Assembly (NCBI GenBank): GCA_004173515.1
Contig: SECN01000009.1
Coordinates: 1-47,952, forward strand
Direction of reading: 5' to 3'
Length of the DNA stretch: 47,952 nucleotides
Source: Myxococcaceae bacterium
Lineage (GTDB): Bacteria; Myxococcota; Myxococcia; Myxococcales; Myxococcaceae
The position numbers and the translations under genes were made by a program. The notes below the pieces were generated by a model. That model saw only the letters and a program-made list of their open reading frames with translations, did no database searches and was not told the DNA's origin. Of this stretch, positions 45,507-47,952 are shown piece after piece; the stretch's first letter is position 1, and each line of letters opens with the position of its first letter.

Positions 45507-45514
45507 CCCCCTCC
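45507..45514 (-). promoter_or_regulatory. Shine-Dalgarno fixing the GTG start of the giant gene
   Basis: GGAGGGGG on the minus strand, with GGAGG five bases before GTG 45504. No ATG nearby is compatible with a signal peptide; the far upstream ATG at 45804 lies inside gene A. This strong site supports the GTG start. Confidence 0.8.
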
Positions 45515-45539
45515 AGACCACTGATGACGCCCAGCCCCG

Positions 45540-46445
45540 TCAGGGATGGGGTTGAACGTCGACCTCGACCGATGCCGCCTGCCGCAACCGCGTGAGCAGG
45601 TCCTCGAAATGCCTGCGCTTGCGTCCCGGGAGCATCCGCGTCTCCACCTCGCCGCGGATCTCCTCGTAGGGGGGCACGCGCGCGGGCCGGCGCTCCAGCA
45701 ACTGGAGCACGCTGAATCCGCCCGGCTCCGCCACCACCGGGCTGACCTCGCCCGGCTTCAACAGGGCGAAGGCCGCCCGCTCCACCGCCGGGTCGCCCCC
45801 CCACTGTCCCCGCGACAGCACCGGAAGCTCCCCGCCCTGTGCCCGTTCGGGCCCATCCCCTCCGGCCGCCACCTTCGCCAGCGGGGTGCCGGCCTGGAGC
45901 TGCTTCGCGAAGCGCTCCGCCCGGGTCCGGGCCTGGGTGCGCTGGGCGGACGTGGCACCCGGAGTCACCGCCGCGAACACCCGCCCCAGGCGCAGGCGCT
46001 CGGGCTGCTCGAAGTCCGCCTTGTGCCCGTCGTACCAGGCGCGCTGCTCGGCCGGCGTGGGCGGGGGAGCGCCGCGCTCCTCGGCGGCCAGGAGCGCCTG
46101 GATGATCAGCCGCTCCTCCAGCGCCTGGACCTGCCGCTGGATCTCCGGGGTGCCATCGAGTCCCCGGCGGCGCGCCTCCTGGGCAAGCAGCCGCTTGTCG
46201 ATCATCGAGCGGACGAACTCACGCTGTCCGGCGGGACGCTCGAACTGCTCGCGCAGGGGGGAGACGAGCTTGGAGGACTCCTCCTGGAGTTCCGTTTCGG
46301 TGATGACGCCCCCGTCGTAGCGGCCCACCACGCGTCCCCCATCCACGGCATGCGACGGCTGCGCGGGCGTCCCGGAAGGGGACCGCGAGCAGGCGACCAT
46401 CAGGCAGACGAGGAGTGCGGGGGAGAGGGCTTTGGAGGACGGCAT
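45540..46445 (-). CDS. SurA/parvulin-type lipoprotein with degenerate active site (A)
   Basis: 301 aa from the ATG at 46445, chosen because it places a lipobox (LMVAC, Cys19) right after a hydrophobic stretch; the frame stays open far upstream without a better start. A SurA_N-like helical region (about 45-140, IDKRLLAQEARRRGL) is followed by a parvulin-like domain (about 150-255) recognised by AQGGELP and GGFSVLQLLERRP. Both histidines normally conserved in parvulins are replaced: Arg155 in LGRVF and Ser245 in GGFSV. Loss of both argues for a holdase or escort chaperone rather than an active isomerase. It is the first gene of the minus-strand cluster and ends 35 bp before the 10,751-aa protein, so a role in exporting or folding that protein is a reasonable inference. 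It resembles the divergent neighbour at 46653-47636 and is probably a paralogue. Confidence 0.9.
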   Translation of the reverse strand: MPSSKALSPALLVCLMVACSRSPSGTPAQPSHAVDGGRVVGRYDGGVITETELQEESSKLVSPLREQFERPAGQREFVRSMIDKRLLAQEARRRGLDGTPEIQRQVQALEERLIIQALLAAEERGAPPPTPAEQRAWYDGHKADFEQPERLRLGRVFAAVTPGATSAQRTQARTRAERFAKQLQAGTPLAKVAAGGDGPERAQGGELPVLSRGQWGGDPAVERAAFALLKPGEVSPVVAEPGGFSVLQLLERRPARVPPYEEIRGEVETRMLPGRKRRHFEDLLTRLRQAASVEVDVQPHP

Positions 46446-46497
46446 GAAAGCGGCGCGTGAACGGGTGCTGCGGTGGGCCGGCCACCCACTGTCAGGT

Positions 46498-46528
46498 TTT
46501 ACACTTTCATCGATCTCTTGCGTATAGT
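46498..46528 (+). promoter_or_regulatory. Candidate housekeeping promoter for parvulin C in the divergent region
   Basis: TTTACA (46498-46503) and TATAGT (46523-46528) are 19 bp apart; shifting the -35 box by one base gives TTACAC with an 18-bp spacer. This AT-rich patch stands out in the otherwise GC-rich 207-bp region between the divergent genes A (start 46445) and C (start 46653). It would give a leader of about 120 bases. A minus-strand promoter for the giant-protein cluster should lie in the same region, but no convincing pair of boxes could be picked. Confidence 0.4.
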
Positions 46529-46535
46529 GCAAGAG
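46515..46535. promoter_or_regulatory. 7-bp inverted repeat around the candidate -10 box
   Basis: CTCTTGC (46515-46521) and GCAAGAG (46529-46535) are perfect inverted arms around a 7-bp centre that contains the TATAGT box. The position suits an operator for a dimeric regulator able to shut off or switch the divergent promoters. This is a single site with no second copy seen, so it could be chance. Confidence 0.35.
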
Positions 46536-46652
46536 GGCTCCGCCAATCCGTTGCGCCCCATTCCGACCCCAATCACTGACAGACAGGGTTGACCCAGACC
46601 CAAGGGCAGGGATTGCCCGAGGCCCCCGGGTTCCCGCCGTGCCGATCACGCC

Positions 46653-47636
46653 ATGAGCAAGCCTCTCCCGTCCCTGCGTCCCCTGTTGCTGACCGCCCTT
46701 CTCGCCGTGGGTTGCTCGGGTGGGAGCCGTTCTCCGGAAGAACAGGGAGTGAAGAAGGAGGGGCCGGTGGTGGCCCAGGTGAACGGCCAGCCGGTGACGG
46801 CACCGGAGCTGGAGGCGCGGCTCAACGAACAGCCCCCGTTCGTTCGCGCCCGGTACGCCGCCCCGGAGAAAAAGCGGGAGTTCCTGGACAATCTCATCCG
46901 CTTTGAATTGCTGGCACAGGAGGCCAGGAAGCGGGGTCTTGATCAGGACCCGGAAATCCAGACAACCTTGCAGAAGGTGATGGTGCAGAAGCTGTTGCGG
47001 CAGCAACAGGATGCCGCTGGCACGCTCTCCGACTCCGAGCTGCGCAAGTATTACGACGAGCACCTGACGGAGTTCGTGAGACCCGAGCGGGTGCGGCTGG
47101 GGCATCTGTTCCTGGCGGCCCCGAAGGAGAACGCCAGCAAGCGCAATCAGGTCCGGGCGGCGGCCACGAAGCTGCTGGCGGACGTGAAGGCGCAGGCGGC
47201 GGGGGCGAACAAGAACGCCTTCGAGCTGAAGGCGGCGGAGCAGTCCGCCGACACGGCCACCCGGAGCGCCGGGGGTGATCTGGGATTCCTCACCCGGGAA
47301 GAGGTGACGAAGGCGTGGGGAGCGCCGGTGGCGGAGGCGGGCTTCGCGCTGGCGAACGCGTCCGACCTGGGACCGGTGGTGGAGACGGACCAGGGCTTCC
47401 ACCTGGTGAAGCTGCTGGGGCGTCAGGTGGGGACGAACCAGGAGTTCGACGGCGTCAAGTCACGCATCGAAAGCCGGCTGATGGCGGAGCGCCGGGCGAA
47501 GGCGCTGGAGGACTTCATCGCCAGCCTGAAGGCGCAGGCGAAGATCGAGGTCCACGCGGACGTGCTGGAGAAGGTCAAGGTGGACGTCGAAGGGGCTCCG
47601 GCCCTGCCGCCCACCACGGGGACGCTGTCGCCCTGA
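46653..47636 (+). CDS. SurA/PrsA-like parvulin peptidyl-prolyl isomerase lipoprotein (C)
   Basis: 327 aa, starting at ATG 46653 just before a short signal with lipobox LAVGC (Cys21). A SurA_N-like segment (about 38-140, VVAQVNGQPVTAPELEARL, then LIRFELLAQEARKRGL) leads into a parvulin rotamase domain (about 147-258). Both family histidines are present (His151 in LGHLF, His250 in GFHLV), together with AGGDLGFL. This is the only one of the three local parvulins with an intact pair, so it is the best candidate for real prolyl cis-trans isomerase activity in the envelope. No clear Shine-Dalgarno precedes the ATG. It is transcribed away from the giant-protein cluster across a shared 207-bp region and may be co-regulated with it. 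Length and layout are normal for lipoprotein parvulins such as PrsA or the EpsD-type isomerases. The client is unknown. Confidence 0.92.
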   Translation: MSKPLPSLRPLLLTALLAVGCSGGSRSPEEQGVKKEGPVVAQVNGQPVTAPELEARLNEQPPFVRARYAAPEKKREFLDNLIRFELLAQEARKRGLDQDPEIQTTLQKVMVQKLLRQQQDAAGTLSDSELRKYYDEHLTEFVRPERVRLGHLFLAAPKENASKRNQVRAAATKLLADVKAQAAGANKNAFELKAAEQSADTATRSAGGDLGFLTREEVTKAWGAPVAEAGFALANASDLGPVVETDQGFHLVKLLGRQVGTNQEFDGVKSRIESRLMAERRAKALEDFIASLKAQAKIEVHADVLEKVKVDVEGAPALPPTTGTLSP

Positions 47637-47646
47637 GCGCCATGCG

Positions 47647-47671
47647 CGTTGAAAGGGACCTGCTTTCAACG
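47647..47671 (+). terminator. Hairpin after parvulin C
   Basis: CGTTGAAAG (47647-47655) and CTTTCAACG (47663-47671) form a perfect 9-bp stem with a 7-base loop, 10 bases after the parvulin C stop. There is no following T-run, so it is not a textbook intrinsic terminator. It may still end or stabilise the transcript, or be a regulator site ahead of the LuxR-type gene. No other signal was seen between 47637 and 47738. Confidence 0.5.
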
Positions 47672-47738
47672 ACCTGGCGGGTCAATGCCACACGCAAGTC
47701 GCGGCAATGGTCCTGGCCTTGCAGCCGGCGTGGCCGCA

Positions 47739-47952
47739 ATGAACCCTTCCGAGTCCTCGGCCCTGACCTGCGCGGAGCAGGAAATCGTCCACCACGTCCT
47801 GCTGGGCTGGACCAACAAGCAGATCGCCACGTGTCGCGGCACCAGCGTGGGGACCGTGGCGAACCAGATCGCCGCCATCTACCAGAAGCTGGGCATCTCC
47901 TCCCGAGCCGACCTGCTGGTCCGCTTCGCGGTGAGCCCCCAGGAGCCTGGCC
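47739..47952 (+). CDS. LuxR/GerE-type helix-turn-helix protein (3' end outside window)
   Basis: The frame from ATG 47739 runs off the right edge (71 codons visible). Residues about 9-64 match the LuxR/GerE DNA-binding helix-turn-helix: LTCAEQEIV, then TNKQIA, TSVGTVANQI and YQKLGISSRADL. The domain sits at the very N-terminus with no receiver or autoinducer domain before it, so it is either a stand-alone HTH regulator or has its other domain downstream, outside the window. An in-frame ATG at 47685 would add 18 residues; neither start has a good ribosome binding site. Target and signal are unknown, and its closeness to the parvulin gene does not by itself show that it controls this cluster. 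Confidence 0.75.
   Translation, partial: MNPSESSALTCAEQEIVHHVLLGWTNKQIATCRGTSVGTVANQIAAIYQKLGISSRADLLVRFAVSPQEPG

Noticed and set aside
45505..45804. An upstream ATG at 45804 as the start of the giant gene
   Set aside because: It would place 100 low-complexity residues before the signal peptide and overlap gene A. The GTG at 45504 has a strong ribosome site and a signal peptide directly after it.
46446..47402. Extension of parvulin A upstream to 47402
   Set aside because: The extra 319 residues are antisense to parvulin C and precede the lipoprotein signal, so they cannot be part of a lipoprotein precursor.

Overview
The window is high-GC DNA (roughly 70 % by eye) with strong third-position G/C bias. 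It carries very large modular surface proteins with Asp-Ala-Gly linkers, RHS/YD repeats and many lipoboxes. This points to a predatory, gliding myxobacterium (Myxococcota, of the Myxococcus/Corallococcus kind). That assignment is inference from composition and gene style; there is no rRNA or other marker gene here.

Almost the whole window is one compact minus-strand gene cluster, read from right to left. (A) A 301-aa lipoprotein with a SurA/parvulin-type prolyl isomerase fold (46445-45540). (B) 35 bp further on, a single uninterrupted reading frame of 10,751 aa (45504-13249) with a Sec signal peptide. It is built of some 20 immunoglobulin-like repeats, seven tandem supermodules (LVIVD-type beta-propeller, Ig-like domain, two IPT/TIG domains), further Ig and propeller blocks, and a Cys/Asp-rich C-terminus. 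(C) A second parvulin-type lipoprotein of 311 aa whose start overlaps the giant's stop in an ATGA (13252-12317). (D) An RHS/YD-repeat lipoprotein whose start again overlaps the previous stop in an ATGA (12320 to beyond position 1). At least 4,106 aa of it lie in the window and its C-terminus is outside.

Divergently on the plus strand sits a third parvulin-type lipoprotein (46653-47636), separated from gene A by a 207-bp region that contains a plausible promoter. It is followed by a 9-bp-stem hairpin and then the start of a LuxR/GerE-type DNA-binding protein that leaves the window on the right.

The working model (inference) is a dedicated export and folding unit. Two enormous secreted proteins are interleaved with lipoprotein chaperones that could hold or fold them in the periplasm. 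The three chaperones differ in whether they keep the two conserved parvulin histidines, so they may have different roles. The sequence shows no C-terminal sorting signal on the giant, no autotransporter barrel and no type I transporter, so its route to and attachment at the cell surface are open. No tRNA, rRNA, IS element, phage gene or CRISPR array was seen.
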